From: Selenomonas sp. AB3002
GTDB taxonomy: Bacteria; Bacillota; Negativicutes; Selenomonadales; Selenomonadaceae
NCBI RefSeq assembly: GCF_000702545.1
Contig: NZ_JNIO01000008.1
Span: 2,046,001 to 2,110,000, forward strand
Length of the DNA stretch: 64,000 nt
Reading direction: 5' to 3'
Position numbers and translations under genes: made by a program. This document shows, one piece after another, positions 8,315 to 16,590 of the stretch. Position 1 is the first letter of the stretch; every line of letters starts with the position of its first letter. The notes under the pieces are model-generated. The model saw only the letters and a list, made by a program, of their open reading frames with translations, was not told where the DNA came from and did not search any database.

Positions 8315-10060
8315 TTATGGCAATGGAAGCGCTGTCACCGGCCCCAAGGGAGTCAGATTGTCTGCAATGAGCGCTATGGCAGACAGTTTTTTCTCCATAT
8401 TGCAGGACACACACTTGAGGCGCAGGGTGAAGATATGACCTCCCACGGATTGCTCTATCTGCTGTTCTTCTCCCGTCTTCACCGCCTCATTGATCAGGTG
8501 CCAGAAAACCTGAGCTGCCTGTTCATCCAAATGGGAAAGGGAATACAGAAGCTCCTGCATTCCCGGCACCCCCAGGCTGTGCAAGAGGCTCCGGAACGCC
8601 CCGTTGCTATAGAGGAAGGAAATCTCTCCATTCCTTACTTCCATGATGGCCAGGGGCACATCACTGATATGATCCCGCCTCTCCTCCGGAGGCAGGAAGG
8701 GGAATGTGCTCAGCACATTCACCATGCCCAGGTTGCGATAATAATCAGCCTCACCAAAAGGCTCGAAGGAAAGAGTAGCATGCTCCCCAGCATAGAAGGC
8801 CGCTGCATCCCTGAGGGGTGCAGGCCTGCCAAAGAGATACCCCTGCACCATCTCACAGCCAATGTCCCGCAGGAAAGCATATTGCTCCTCTGTCTCCACC
8901 CCCTCCACCAGAGTATGGATGCCCAGATCCTTCGCCAGCCCTATAATGCCCTTGATCATGGTCCTGGCCTTGGGATTATCCTTGAACATGCGCATGAACT
9001 GCATATCCAGCTTCACCACATCAAACTCATACTTGATGAGGTTGTTCAGAGAAGAATACCTGCTGCCGAAGTCGTCCATCCACACTTCATAACCGGCGGA
9101 GCGGAAGCGCTGGATGGTTTCCTGGAGCATCTCATCCTCAATGGCGCTCTCTGTCACCTCAATGTGCAGCTGCTCCCTCATGGTCCCTGTTTCTTCCCGG
9201 ATTTTTTCGATAGCCTCGAACATATCCTTCAGCTGGAAATCCACCCGGGAAAGGTTCACGGATATGCGGGCCAGGTTCCAGCCATCCCCGGCATGAGCCC
9301 GGACCTCAGCAAAGTCCTCACAAACCTGCCTTACAATAAAGAGGTCCAGCTTATCAGAAAGATGGGCTTCTTCCAGCACCTCCACGAAAATCCCCGGTGA
9401 GATCATGCCGTACACCGGGTCAATCCAGCGGGCCAGGGCCTCAAAACCACAGACCTGCCGGGTGAGCACCCGCACCTCCGGCTGGTAATAGACCCTGAGT
9501 TCCCCCCGGGCCATGGCCGACTCGAAACGGCTCACGATATACTGCCTGAGCTTTGCCCCTGACTCCATGGAAGTGTCAAAGTAACAATAGCTCTGGTCAT
9601 AGAGCCGCTTGATGCTTTCGCAGGCCAGCTTCGCCCTGTCCAGCACCACCGTCACATCCGCTGCATCCCCCTCAGAAACATAAATACCCGCCTTCATCCT
9701 GATGTCAACCTGCTGGGCAGAAGCCTGCACCCGCTCCTGCACCCGGAGCACACGGGACACGATATCCTCATTGACAATGGCTGCTACAAAGTGGTCTTCA
9801 TGCAGCCTTGCCAGTATCCCGTCCGGAAAAGTATCCCGCATGATATGGGCCACCTGTCTCAGGAATGTATTGCCCGCGTGAAAGCCATAGATCTGGTTGT
9901 AAGCCTTGAAATTCTCTATGTCAAAGTAGATGACAGCAAACTCCCCATCCTCTGAGCCCCGCAGAAGCACCGTAGCGTCCTCCAGAAAATGATTCATATT
10001 GAAGAGTCCGGTGATGTCATCTATTTGCCGCCTGTTATTTCTCTGATCCTGCAAGACCAC
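8315..10060 (-). CDS. GGDEF-EAL protein, probable c-di-GMP phosphodiesterase
   Basis: 581 residues. Residues 15-165 form a GGDEF domain whose active site is degenerate: RLHEDHF (85-91) replaces R-x-GGDEF, so cyclase activity is unlikely. Residues 175-425 form an EAL domain with every expected catalytic or metal residue: E207 (FEALARW), N269 (VNLS), E304 (VTES), D329/D330 (DDFG), K350 (VKLD), E386 (VEGVET), Q406 (QGYLF). About 150 further residues may be PAS-like. No membrane segment or signal peptide is present, so it is cytosolic. It should degrade c-di-GMP. The start is GTG at 10058-10060, with TTG two codons later also possible. Its upstream region holds the DnaA-box cluster. Confidence 0.9.
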   Translation of the reverse strand: MVLQDQRNNRRQIDDITGLFNMNHFLEDATVLLRGSEDGEFAVIYFDIENFKAYNQIYGFHAGNTFLRQVAHIMRDTFPDGILARLHEDHFVAAIVNEDIVSRVLRVQERVQASAQQVDIRMKAGIYVSEGDAADVTVVLDRAKLACESIKRLYDQSYCYFDTSMESGAKLRQYIVSRFESAMARGELRVYYQPEVRVLTRQVCGFEALARWIDPVYGMISPGIFVEVLEEAHLSDKLDLFIVRQVCEDFAEVRAHAGDGWNLARISVNLSRVDFQLKDMFEAIEKIREETGTMREQLHIEVTESAIEDEMLQETIQRFRSAGYEVWMDDFGSRYSSLNNLIKYEFDVVKLDMQFMRMFKDNPKARTMIKGIIGLAKDLGIHTLVEGVETEEQYAFLRDIGCEMVQGYLFGRPAPLRDAAAFYAGEHATLSFEPFGEADYYRNLGMVNVLSTFPFLPPEERRDHISDVPLAIMEVRNGEISFLYSNGAFRSLLHSLGVPGMQELLYSLSHLDEQAAQVFWHLINEAVKTGEEQQIEQSVGGHIFTLRLKCVSCNMEKKLSAIALIADNLTPLGPVTALPLP

Positions 10061-10096
10061 CCACTCCTTGTCGGGGCCAAGGCCCCCTTCCCTAAT

Positions 10097-10215
10097 TTAT
10101 CCACAGGTTTATCAACAATTTTTGTGGATAAACTCCCATTATCTGTGGATAACCTATTCTCTTGCGGGGATTATCCACAAAATCTGTGGATAATCCCTCA
10201 CTTCCCTGTTGATAA
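10097..10215. promoter_or_regulatory. Cluster of seven DnaA boxes
   Basis: Five perfect TTATCCACA boxes and two one-mismatch boxes lie within 119 bp: 10097-10105 (+), 10109-10117 (+, TTATCAACA), 10123-10131 (-), 10144-10152 (-), 10171-10179 (+), 10185-10193 (-), 10207-10215 (-, TGTTGATAA). Several face each other as inverted pairs. The cluster fills the gap between the GGDEF-EAL gene and the gene at 10247. It could be a DnaA-titration site, a DnaA-controlled promoter or part of an origin; the neighbours (no dnaA, dnaN, rpmH, parA) do not favour oriC. Confidence 0.85.
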
Positions 10216-10246
10216 CTGCCACAGTGTGCCCTCTGGCTGTAAATCA

Positions 10247-10990
10247 CTAGAGGGAGATGCGTAAAAAATCGTCCAGCGCATCTCTGACAGTCAAATTCTT
10301 GCCATGTTTGGTCATGCCGAATTTCTTGGAACGCTTAAGGTAGTCCACGGTCACCCGATAGATCTCATCCTCCACAGAGCCGGGCACCAGCCCCTCCCAA
10401 TTGGCAGGACTGTAGTCGCGCTCTTTGATGGCGTTCTGGGGTCTGCCCGTGACCTCCAGCTCGCAGAGAAACTGTATCTGCTGCCTGTCCGGCCTGATGT
10501 AATAGTGCTCCAGGAAATACGTCTGGGGATAGCTGTAATCTTCTTCGGAGGAAAATTCTCCCGCTCCATCCTGCACCAGCTTAACCCAGACATCAATGAT
10601 CTTTTCACTGGCAGAATAAGGCAGATAGCGCCACTTGGCCGTCTGGGTGTCAAGATAGTAGGTAAAACCGCTATCATCCTGGATGACCTTCAGGTAGCGC
10701 TCCTTGGCAGGCTTGCCCTTTTCCTCACGTTCCTGCCCTGAGGTTTCCTCCTCCGGACGCTCAAACCACTCATCTGCCCGGCTGTTGTCCGAAGGGCGGC
10801 GAGCCTTAGGCGCAGACCTGTTATACTGGGATTCCGCTTCCTGCTCGGCTTTCAGGGCCGCCTCATTCTTCTCGTCACCCTCTACCACAGAAACGATTTC
10901 ATCGGCGGGGTCATAAGCCTGCCCTGCAGCTGCAGGTACAAGCAGGGCCGCCCCCAAAAGGACTCCCGCCAAAAACTTTCCGTACCTCAT
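10247..10990 (-). CDS. Secreted protein with acidic linker, surface-adhesin E-like C-terminus
   Basis: 247 residues from the ATG at 10988-10990, chosen because AAGGAGG lies 9 bp upstream and a signal peptide follows (MRYGKFLAGVLLGAALLVP). Longer in-frame starts lack a ribosome site. Residues 25-110 are charged and low in complexity (Glu, Lys, Arg, Ser). The C-terminal ~140 residues read as a beta-rich domain with YYLDTQTAKW and a late W-x-x-L-V-PGS-x-E-D pattern, reminiscent of surface-adhesin E domains. The match is visual. Function is unknown; location is periplasmic or surface. Confidence 0.7.
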   Translation of the reverse strand: MRYGKFLAGVLLGAALLVPAAAGQAYDPADEIVSVVEGDEKNEAALKAEQEAESQYNRSAPKARRPSDNSRADEWFERPEEETSGQEREEKGKPAKERYLKVIQDDSGFTYYLDTQTAKWRYLPYSASEKIIDVWVKLVQDGAGEFSSEEDYSYPQTYFLEHYYIRPDRQQIQFLCELEVTGRPQNAIKERDYSPANWEGLVPGSVEDEIYRVTVDYLKRSKKFGMTKHGKNLTVRDALDDFLRISL

Positions 10991-11049
10991 GGGGTCACAC
11001 CTCCTTACTAGGATTATTCGCCCCATAAAGGATTTTTCCTTGTTGATAA

Positions 11050-11087
11050 AGGAAATAAATAAGCCCGCCCTCAAAACGGGCAGGCTT
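11050..11087 (-). terminator. Terminator of the sensing operon
   Basis: AAGCCCGCCC (11061-11070) pairs with GGGCAGGCTT (11078-11087) with one mismatch; the minus strand continues ATTTATTT. It follows the stop of the sugar-binding protein gene at 11106. Confidence 0.65.
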
Positions 11088-11105
11088 GGCAAGGTTTTGG
11101 ACTTT

Positions 11106-12422
11106 TCATCTTTGCAGATAGGCGTTGACTTCCTTCTGGAGTTTGTGCAGCCCCATGGACAGGGGGCGTTTCCCTGCATAGATTTCCTGGATGGCATTTT
11201 CCGCCATGATGATGGCGGCCCGATGGTCGCGGAACTTGGGGTGGCCGATGGCTTCGTCCATGACCCGGCTTATGGCTTCCAGATCCACGGACTCAGAACC
11301 TACGCTGCCCCAGCCCCACTGAGCCTTGGCAGCACTCAGCACCACCTCACGGCGCACGGGAAGGCCCTGGGATTTTTCCAGTACGGCCTGCTGCACTTCC
11401 GGGTCCATGGAAATCTTCTTCATGAGCTGCCAGGCCAGCCCCGGCTCTGCCGTGCGTTCACTCATGGCAATGAGCAGGGTGCTCACAGGAGAGACATTCT
11501 TGCCAGAGGGCCCTGCCGGCAGGCGCACGCAGTCCCACTCAGAATCAGAGAACTTCTTGATGCGCCAGGGGTAGGGCTTGTAAGTCTTGTACTCAGCGAA
11601 GGTGAAGGGGCGGAAAGCCACCTTGCCCAAATCCACCTCACGGCTGGTTACTTCATGTCCCTGCTGCAGCTTCTTCAGGCGCATGACAAATTGTACACAC
11701 TGCTCGATATTGGGAGAGGCAAAGAAACAGGCCCTGCGCGAGGGGTCGAAAAGGCCGCCCCCATTGGTGGTCACTGCCAGCTGCCAGTCATAATCATACA
11801 TGCCGAACTGGTCAAGATCCCCATCCCCGTTAGTATCCTTGGTAACCCTGGCGCAGATATCGTAAAAGTCCTGCCAGGTCCAGTCATCAGAGGGCATCTC
11901 GATACCCTCCCGTTCCAGCAGGGTCTTGTTCACGAACATCAGGGTAGGAGCGCACTCCACAGGCAGGGCATAGAGACTGCCGTCCTTCCTGCCGTACTCC
12001 AGCACCGCAGGATAAAAGCCTTCCTCGTCAAAGCCCTTATCCCGGGCTATGGTATCGGAAAGATTCCTGATGGCCCCCATGGAGGCATAGGCCTCGAAAT
12101 CATCATCGGGCATCAGGAACACATCCGGCTCTGTCCCGGCCAGGATCTGCTCTGCCAGCCACTCCTCATAATCCTCCGGCTTGATGCCGCTGACGTAGGT
12201 CACATCCACATCCGGATGCTCTTCCTCAAAGCTCTTGATGGCCGTGTCCATGACAGCGTAGCCGTCGCTGCTGGGCACATCCCAGGCGCTGCCTACGAAG
12301 GTCCCCACCCGCAGGTGAGTGCGGGCATGGGCCGCCTGCCAGCTCCAAAGGCCAAAAGCCGCCAACAGGATTATGACCAGCAGATGCCCTCCAAAGGAGA
12401 GTTTGCGTTTCATCCCCATCAT
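11106..12422 (-). CDS. Family 1 extracellular sugar-binding protein, membrane-anchored
   Basis: 438 residues of the SBP_bac_1 (MalE/UgpB) type. The N terminus has a strong hydrophobic segment (residues about 11-28) without a lipobox Cys, so it may be a signal peptide or stay as an anchor. The mature part has the usual two-lobe layout, with a DTNGDGDLD loop near residue 195 that could bind calcium. It is the last gene of a four-gene leftward operon and overlaps the response-regulator stop by 4 bp (ATGA). No ABC permease or ATPase gene is nearby. I infer a ligand-sensing role, perhaps with the kinase at 13092-14444; use with an unlinked ABC transporter is the alternative. Confidence 0.82.
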   Translation of the reverse strand: MMGMKRKLSFGGHLLVIILLAAFGLWSWQAAHARTHLRVGTFVGSAWDVPSSDGYAVMDTAIKSFEEEHPDVDVTYVSGIKPEDYEEWLAEQILAGTEPDVFLMPDDDFEAYASMGAIRNLSDTIARDKGFDEEGFYPAVLEYGRKDGSLYALPVECAPTLMFVNKTLLEREGIEMPSDDWTWQDFYDICARVTKDTNGDGDLDQFGMYDYDWQLAVTTNGGGLFDPSRRACFFASPNIEQCVQFVMRLKKLQQGHEVTSREVDLGKVAFRPFTFAEYKTYKPYPWRIKKFSDSEWDCVRLPAGPSGKNVSPVSTLLIAMSERTAEPGLAWQLMKKISMDPEVQQAVLEKSQGLPVRREVVLSAAKAQWGWGSVGSESVDLEAISRVMDEAIGHPKFRDHRAAIIMAENAIQEIYAGKRPLSMGLHKLQKEVNAYLQR

Positions 12423-13099
12423 CTTTCCACCGCTTCAGCGGCCAGCCCCGTCTGTACAGCCCAGATAGCCAGCTGGGTGCGATCACGGAGCCCCAGCTTT
12501 GAGAGCACGGAAGAAAGGCCATTGCGCACAGTGCCCTCGGAGAGCTTCAGCTTGTCAGCGATTTCCTTATTGGAAAGGCCGTGGCCCACCAGCAGGGCAA
12601 TATTCCTCTCCGTGCGTGTGAGGAGCTCCACTCCCCCCAGAGTTTCCACCGTGGAGGAAGAACTGCTGCCTTTCTGGGCCATCTGGCTGAAAAGCTTCAC
12701 CACTTTGGTGACCACCTCGGGATTGATCATGGCTCCCCCGGAAGCCACGGTGCGAATGGCATTGGACAGCTCCGACACAGACACACCTTTCAGCATATAG
12801 CCGCTGGCCCCGTACTTCAGGGCATTGTAAACATACTCATCATCATCAAAGGTGGTGAGGATAATGATGTGCACTTCAGGATACTTTTTCTTGATGATGC
12901 GGGTGGCCTGCACCCCGTCCACCTCAGGCATGCGCACATCCATTAGAATGACATCCGGCCTGTCCTGCTCCAGCATGTCCAAGCACTCCTGGCCGTCCGA
13001 AGCCAGGGCTGACACCTTCATATCACCGTTCTGCTCCAAAACTATCTTCAAGCTGTCCCGGATAAGCTCCTGGTCGTCAGCTATCATAACCTTAATCAT
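12419..13099 (-). CDS. NarL/LuxR-family response regulator
   Basis: 226 residues. The receiver domain covers residues 1-125, with acidic pocket Asp8/Asp9 and phospho-acceptor Asp54 (ILMDVRMPEVDG). A LuxR-type helix-turn-helix lies at about 155-215 (LTRTERNIALLVGHGLSNKE). It overlaps the kinase gene by 8 bp and the binding-protein gene by 4 bp, so all are translationally coupled. The likely target is a sugar-uptake promoter; the adjacent PTS operon is a candidate. Confidence 0.92.
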   Translation of the reverse strand: MIKVMIADDQELIRDSLKIVLEQNGDMKVSALASDGQECLDMLEQDRPDVILMDVRMPEVDGVQATRIIKKKYPEVHIIILTTFDDDEYVYNALKYGASGYMLKGVSVSELSNAIRTVASGGAMINPEVVTKVVKLFSQMAQKGSSSSSTVETLGGVELLTRTERNIALLVGHGLSNKEIADKLKLSEGTVRNGLSSVLSKLGLRDRTQLAIWAVQTGLAAEAVER

Positions 13100-14444
13100 G
13101 TCTTTCCTCCTTAGCCCCCTGGCCTACTGGTATCACAGCCTCCAGCTTGAAGCCCTTATCCGACTGGCAGGACAGGCTGCCGTGCAGGAGATCAAGCCGT
13201 TCCTGCATGTGCCGCAGGCCAAACCCCGGCACTGCCTCCTTGCAGCCCTGTCCGTTATCCACAATGGCAATAGTGAGCCTGCCTTCCTCCATTTGGAAAG
13301 TGACAGAAGCCTTAGTGGCATGGCCGTGACGATTGGCATTGGTAAGACCTTCCTGCACAATGCGGTAGATGACCTCCTCCACATCCTGCCGCATGGCCTC
13401 GGGCCAGCCCTCGATGGAGAGCTTCACTTCCATGGAGGTGGTATCAGCATATTCCTTCACCATGTGGGTCAGTGCCTCCCTGAGAGGCAGCCGCTCCAGA
13501 TCGTCCGGGCGCAGTTTCTTCACGGAGCGCCGCACATCCTTGAGGCCGTGCTTGGCCACATCCCTGAGCTTTTCCATCTGCTCCTTGGCCTTCTGGGGAG
13601 CCACATCCACCAGCACCATGCAGGCATCCATGCCCGCCGCCAGCCCTGTAAGGGTATGGCCCAAAGTATCGTGGATCTCACGGGCCAGACGGTTGCGCTC
13701 ACGGGTCTCTGCCGTACGCTCCGCCTCGGCAGCGTAGAGCCTGAGCTTCTCATTGGCAGACTCCAGCTGCTCATTGAGTGACTGTATGCGCTCCTTTTCC
13801 TGATGCTTGTTCTGTATCAGCATCACCAGATAGAGGGCAAAGAGCACCACATTCACCGAAGACAGGCCGCTCTTGAGGGCGGACAGCACACCGCGCACAG
13901 AACTGTTGTAATAGGCGGCATAGGCATCGAAAGGCTCCACTCCCCCCAAAAAGCCCAGCATATTGTAGTCAGCCAGGAAGAACAGCAAGAGCATGGCTCC
14001 CACCAGCAGGCCTCCTGTATTCTTGCCGTCATAGCGGTGCATGAGGTCGGCCACCACCAGCAGCACCAGCCCGTCATAGGACAGGCTCAGGGTGCGCATG
14101 ACCACCAGACAGGCAATAGTCTCTGCCAACAGGGCCAGATACCTGCCGCTCTGGGTGATATCCTGCCGGTGGTAGATCCTGCCACAGACAAAAAGCACCC
14201 CGAAGGACAGCCAGGAAAGGGCCACCACCTCATCAGCAGGCAACGGCAGCACCGGCAAAGCCTGCAAGAAGGAATGGGCGGTCATGGCCTCGATGATCTT
14301 ATGCTGGGTCACATAGTAAAAGCCGGAAAAGAGCACTACCACCATGCCGTTGTAAAGCCACAACAGCTGGTGCAGCCGCCCTGCCAGGCTCTTGGCCTTG
14401 AAAAGGCTGCGCCAGAGGAAAAAATCTATCTCCATCATTCCCAT
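13092..14444 (-). CDS. HisKA_3-type sensor histidine kinase with multi-span membrane input
   Basis: 450 residues. About six membrane spans occupy residues 25-210 with only short loops between them, then a coiled-coil (212-245), a HisKA_3 dimerisation helix with phospho-acceptor His258 (REIHDTLGHTL), and an HATPase_c domain (NANRHGHA N-box near 350, DNGQG G1 box, GFGLRHMQERL). With no large periplasmic sensor domain, the kinase probably reads its signal through a partner such as the flanking binding proteins. It overlaps the RbsB-like gene by 10 bp and the regulator gene by 8 bp. Confidence 0.9.
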   Translation of the reverse strand: MGMMEIDFFLWRSLFKAKSLAGRLHQLLWLYNGMVVVLFSGFYYVTQHKIIEAMTAHSFLQALPVLPLPADEVVALSWLSFGVLFVCGRIYHRQDITQSGRYLALLAETIACLVVMRTLSLSYDGLVLLVVADLMHRYDGKNTGGLLVGAMLLLFFLADYNMLGFLGGVEPFDAYAAYYNSSVRGVLSALKSGLSSVNVVLFALYLVMLIQNKHQEKERIQSLNEQLESANEKLRLYAAEAERTAETRERNRLAREIHDTLGHTLTGLAAGMDACMVLVDVAPQKAKEQMEKLRDVAKHGLKDVRRSVKKLRPDDLERLPLREALTHMVKEYADTTSMEVKLSIEGWPEAMRQDVEEVIYRIVQEGLTNANRHGHATKASVTFQMEEGRLTIAIVDNGQGCKEAVPGFGLRHMQERLDLLHGSLSCQSDKGFKLEAVIPVGQGAKEERHD

Positions 14445-15403
14445 CCTTCCCCATTGGACGCCTTCACATTCTCACGGGTAATCAGCACCGTAGGCAGCTT
14501 CACCAAGGGTTCCGGCTGCCCGCCGCCAAGCACCTTGTAAGCCTGCTCCACCGCCATGCGCCCCAGTCCCCGGGGGTCCTGGCCTGCCGTGGCCTGCATG
14601 TGACCCTGGGCAATGAGGTCACGGGTCTCCGTCACCCCGTCCACCCCGTAGACAGCCACCCCTTCCAAGCGTCCCGCCTGCCTGAGGGCGGCCATAGCTC
14701 CCATGGCCGCCGGGTCATTGAGGGCCATGACGATATCTATTTCCGGGTGGCGTCCAATCATCTTTTCCATGGCAGGCATGGCCGTTTCCAGCTGGCCCTG
14801 GCACTCTGCCTGATCAACTACCTGAAAAGCCGGATAATGGGCAAGGGTGTCCAAAAAGCCCTGTATGCGCTCCTGGGCCGAGCGGGCCTGGACATGGGTC
14901 AGGAGCGCCACCTTGCCCCCCTGCCTAGTGCCCACCAGATGCCGGGCGCACTGTTGCCCTGCCAGGTAGTTGTCGGACACCACCGTAGAGGCCACCAGAG
15001 ACTCGTCCTCCACATTGGTGTCAATGACAATCACTTGCACCCCTGCCCGCCGCGCCTTTTCTATGGCAGGCACGCACTTCTGCCAGTCCACAGGGTTGAT
15101 GAAGATGAGCTTCACCCCATCTTCGATAAGCTCCTCTATCTCCTCATTCTGCCGCTCCACGGACAGGGCCGGATCCCGGGAGATGAGCACATCACCCCGG
15201 TTCTCCACCGCTGTGCGGATTTCTTCGTCCACCACTTCATAAAAGGGATTGTTGAGGGTCATGTAGACGGCCCCCAGTTTCCGCCGTCCTTCTGTCTGGC
15301 GGGCAGAAAGATCCTGCCCCGCCAGGCGCATGAAGCCCAGGACTACCAGCGCCAAAGCCATCAGGACCATCAGGGCCCAGAAAGCATGCTCCCGCTTTTC
15401 CAA
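14435..15403 (-). CDS. RbsB-like periplasmic sugar-binding protein, probable sensor partner
   Basis: 322 residues of the type 1 periplasmic-binding-protein fold (Peripla_BP_4), similar to ribose/galactose-binding proteins: GAVYMTLNNPFYEVVDEEI at the first strand, FINPVDW, VIDTNVEDE, and MALNDPAAMGAMAAL near residue 215. The N terminus has one hydrophobic helix (residues about 9-26) with no clear cleavage site, so it may be membrane-tethered. The start is TTG at 15401-15403, with GGAGGT 7 bp before it. It is the first gene of the four-gene sensing operon. The layout recalls XylFII-LytS sugar-sensing pairs of clostridia. Confidence 0.85.
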   Translation of the reverse strand: MEKREHAFWALMVLMALALVVLGFMRLAGQDLSARQTEGRRKLGAVYMTLNNPFYEVVDEEIRTAVENRGDVLISRDPALSVERQNEEIEELIEDGVKLIFINPVDWQKCVPAIEKARRAGVQVIVIDTNVEDESLVASTVVSDNYLAGQQCARHLVGTRQGGKVALLTHVQARSAQERIQGFLDTLAHYPAFQVVDQAECQGQLETAMPAMEKMIGRHPEIDIVMALNDPAAMGAMAALRQAGRLEGVAVYGVDGVTETRDLIAQGHMQATAGQDPRGLGRMAVEQAYKVLGGGQPEPLVKLPTVLITRENVKASNGEGWE

Positions 15404-15490
15404 GAAAATACCTCCAGAAAACTTACGTTAAAGTTCAATATTTCTTATTATATGCTTTTAATGGTTGGATAGCTAGCCCCCTAATACGAG

Positions 15491-15615
15491 TTACGGCTGT
15501 TCATTTCTTTGGCGCAAAGAAAACGAACCCAAAGGTAAACATGCCGGTGGCATGTTTACGCGGACTGAAATCACATCGTGTGATTTCCGCGTCCGCGGGG
15601 CCCATCCATGGGCCC
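15491..15615. repeat. Mosaic hairpin repeat, copy 1
   Basis: Starts with CGGCTGTTCATTTCTTT and its partner AAAGAAAACGAAC, continues with a hairpin GGTAAACATGCC/GGCATGTTTAC, then further hairpins (CGCGGA, TCACATCGTGTGA), and ends in the palindrome GGGCCCATCCATGGGCCC. Related copies lie at 17461-17662, 20046-22108 (split), 27389-27518 and 49133-49240. It fills most of the 353 bp between the RbsB-like gene and the PTS terminator. Confidence 0.85.
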
Positions 15616-15616
15616 T

Positions 15617-15650
15617 GGGGTTCGAGGGGTTCGGGGGATGGGGGTTCGGG
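15617..15650 (+). other. G-rich tract with G-quadruplex pattern
   Basis: Five runs of three to five G (15617-20, 15626-29, 15633-37, 15640-44, 15648-50) are separated by 2 to 5 bases on the + strand, between mosaic repeat copy 1 and the PTS operon terminator. Confidence 0.55.
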
Positions 15651-15692
15651 AGTTCGGTTTTTTGGGGGCTCGGGAGTTTGACATTTTGCAAC

Positions 15693-15721
15693 AAAAAAAG
15701 GCTGCCGCAGATGCGGCAGCC
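15693..15721 (-). terminator. Terminator of the PTS gene cluster
   Basis: A perfect 10-bp stem GGCTGCCGCA/TGCGGCAGCC with a 2-base turn, followed on the minus strand by seven T, 36 bp past the IID stop codon. Confidence 0.9.
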
Positions 15722-15756
15722 GAGCAGAGAAACAATGGATTGTGAAAAATTGTATC

Positions 15757-16575
15757 TTATGCGAAGAGACCGATGGCGTAGCCACAGATGCCCAGCGCAA
15801 AGAGACCGATGATGATGATGAGGGGGTTCACGCCCTTCTTCAGGAGAGCCATGCAGGCGAAGGTCATGAGCAGGGGCACGATGCCAGGCATCAGGCTGTC
15901 CAGAATGCTCTGGACGGTAACCACTACCTGGTCTCCCTGGCTGTTCACATAGGAGGACATGACCAGAGGCATGTTGACCGTGGTCCACTTGGCCACCAAA
16001 GCACCCATGACCAAGAGACCCAGGACGCTGGCGCCCTCAGTGAGGTAACGCATGCGGTTGCCGCCCACTTCGTCCACCAGCTCCGTGCCCTTGTCAAAGC
16101 CGTACATAACGCCGTACCAATGAGTGAGCAGACGGATTGCATTGAAAGCGATGAAGAAGATCAAAGGACCGATGATGCTGCCGGTGAGGGCGATGCCTGC
16201 ACCGAGAGCTGCCAGCACCGGACGGAGAGTACCCCAGAAAATAGGATCGCCTACGCCGGCCAGAGGACCAATGAGACCGACCTTCACGCCGGAGATAGTC
16301 TGGTCGCTGATGTCAGCACCATTTGCGCGCTTCTCCTCCATAGCGGCAATAATGCCCATGATAGGAGTAGCAAGGAAGGGCTGGGTGTTAAAGAACTCCA
16401 GGTGACGCTTCAGAGCCTGGTTCAGCTCCTCGCCCTTGTAGAGCTTCTTGAGAGCCGGGATCATAGAGACGCAGAAGCCGATGGACTGCATACGCTCGAA
16501 GTTGAAGGAACCCAGCAGGAAGTTTGAACGAATAAAGATATTGATAAGGTCGCCCTTAGTAAGCTTCTTTTCCAT
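15757..16575 (-). CDS. PTS mannose/fructose/sorbose-family IID component
   Basis: A 272-residue IID membrane subunit of the Man-PTS family, starting KKLTKGDLINIFIRSNFL, with the typical LEFFNTQPFLATPIMGI and MEEKRANG blocks and C-terminal hydrophobic segments. Together with IIC it forms the sugar channel in the inner membrane. It lies 15 bp after the IIC gene on the same strand. The substrate cannot be set by sequence alone; mannose, fructose, sorbose and amino sugars are all used by this family. Confidence 0.92.
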   Translation of the reverse strand: MEKKLTKGDLINIFIRSNFLLGSFNFERMQSIGFCVSMIPALKKLYKGEELNQALKRHLEFFNTQPFLATPIMGIIAAMEEKRANGADISDQTISGVKVGLIGPLAGVGDPIFWGTLRPVLAALGAGIALTGSIIGPLIFFIAFNAIRLLTHWYGVMYGFDKGTELVDEVGGNRMRYLTEGASVLGLLVMGALVAKWTTVNMPLVMSSYVNSQGDQVVVTVQSILDSLMPGIVPLLMTFACMALLKKGVNPLIIIIGLFALGICGYAIGLFA

Positions 16576-16590
16576 ATTATGCTTTCCTCC

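Noticed and set aside
10097-10215. Calling the DnaA-box cluster the chromosomal origin
   Set aside because: No dnaA, dnaN, rpmH or par genes are nearby, and rsmG, often next to oriC, is 26 kb away without its usual partners. Left as a cluster of undecided role.
15491-15988. A 165-codon minus-strand frame running from the PTS IID gene into repeat copy 1
   Set aside because: It overlaps IID in another frame and continues through hairpin repeats and the terminator; low-complexity product.
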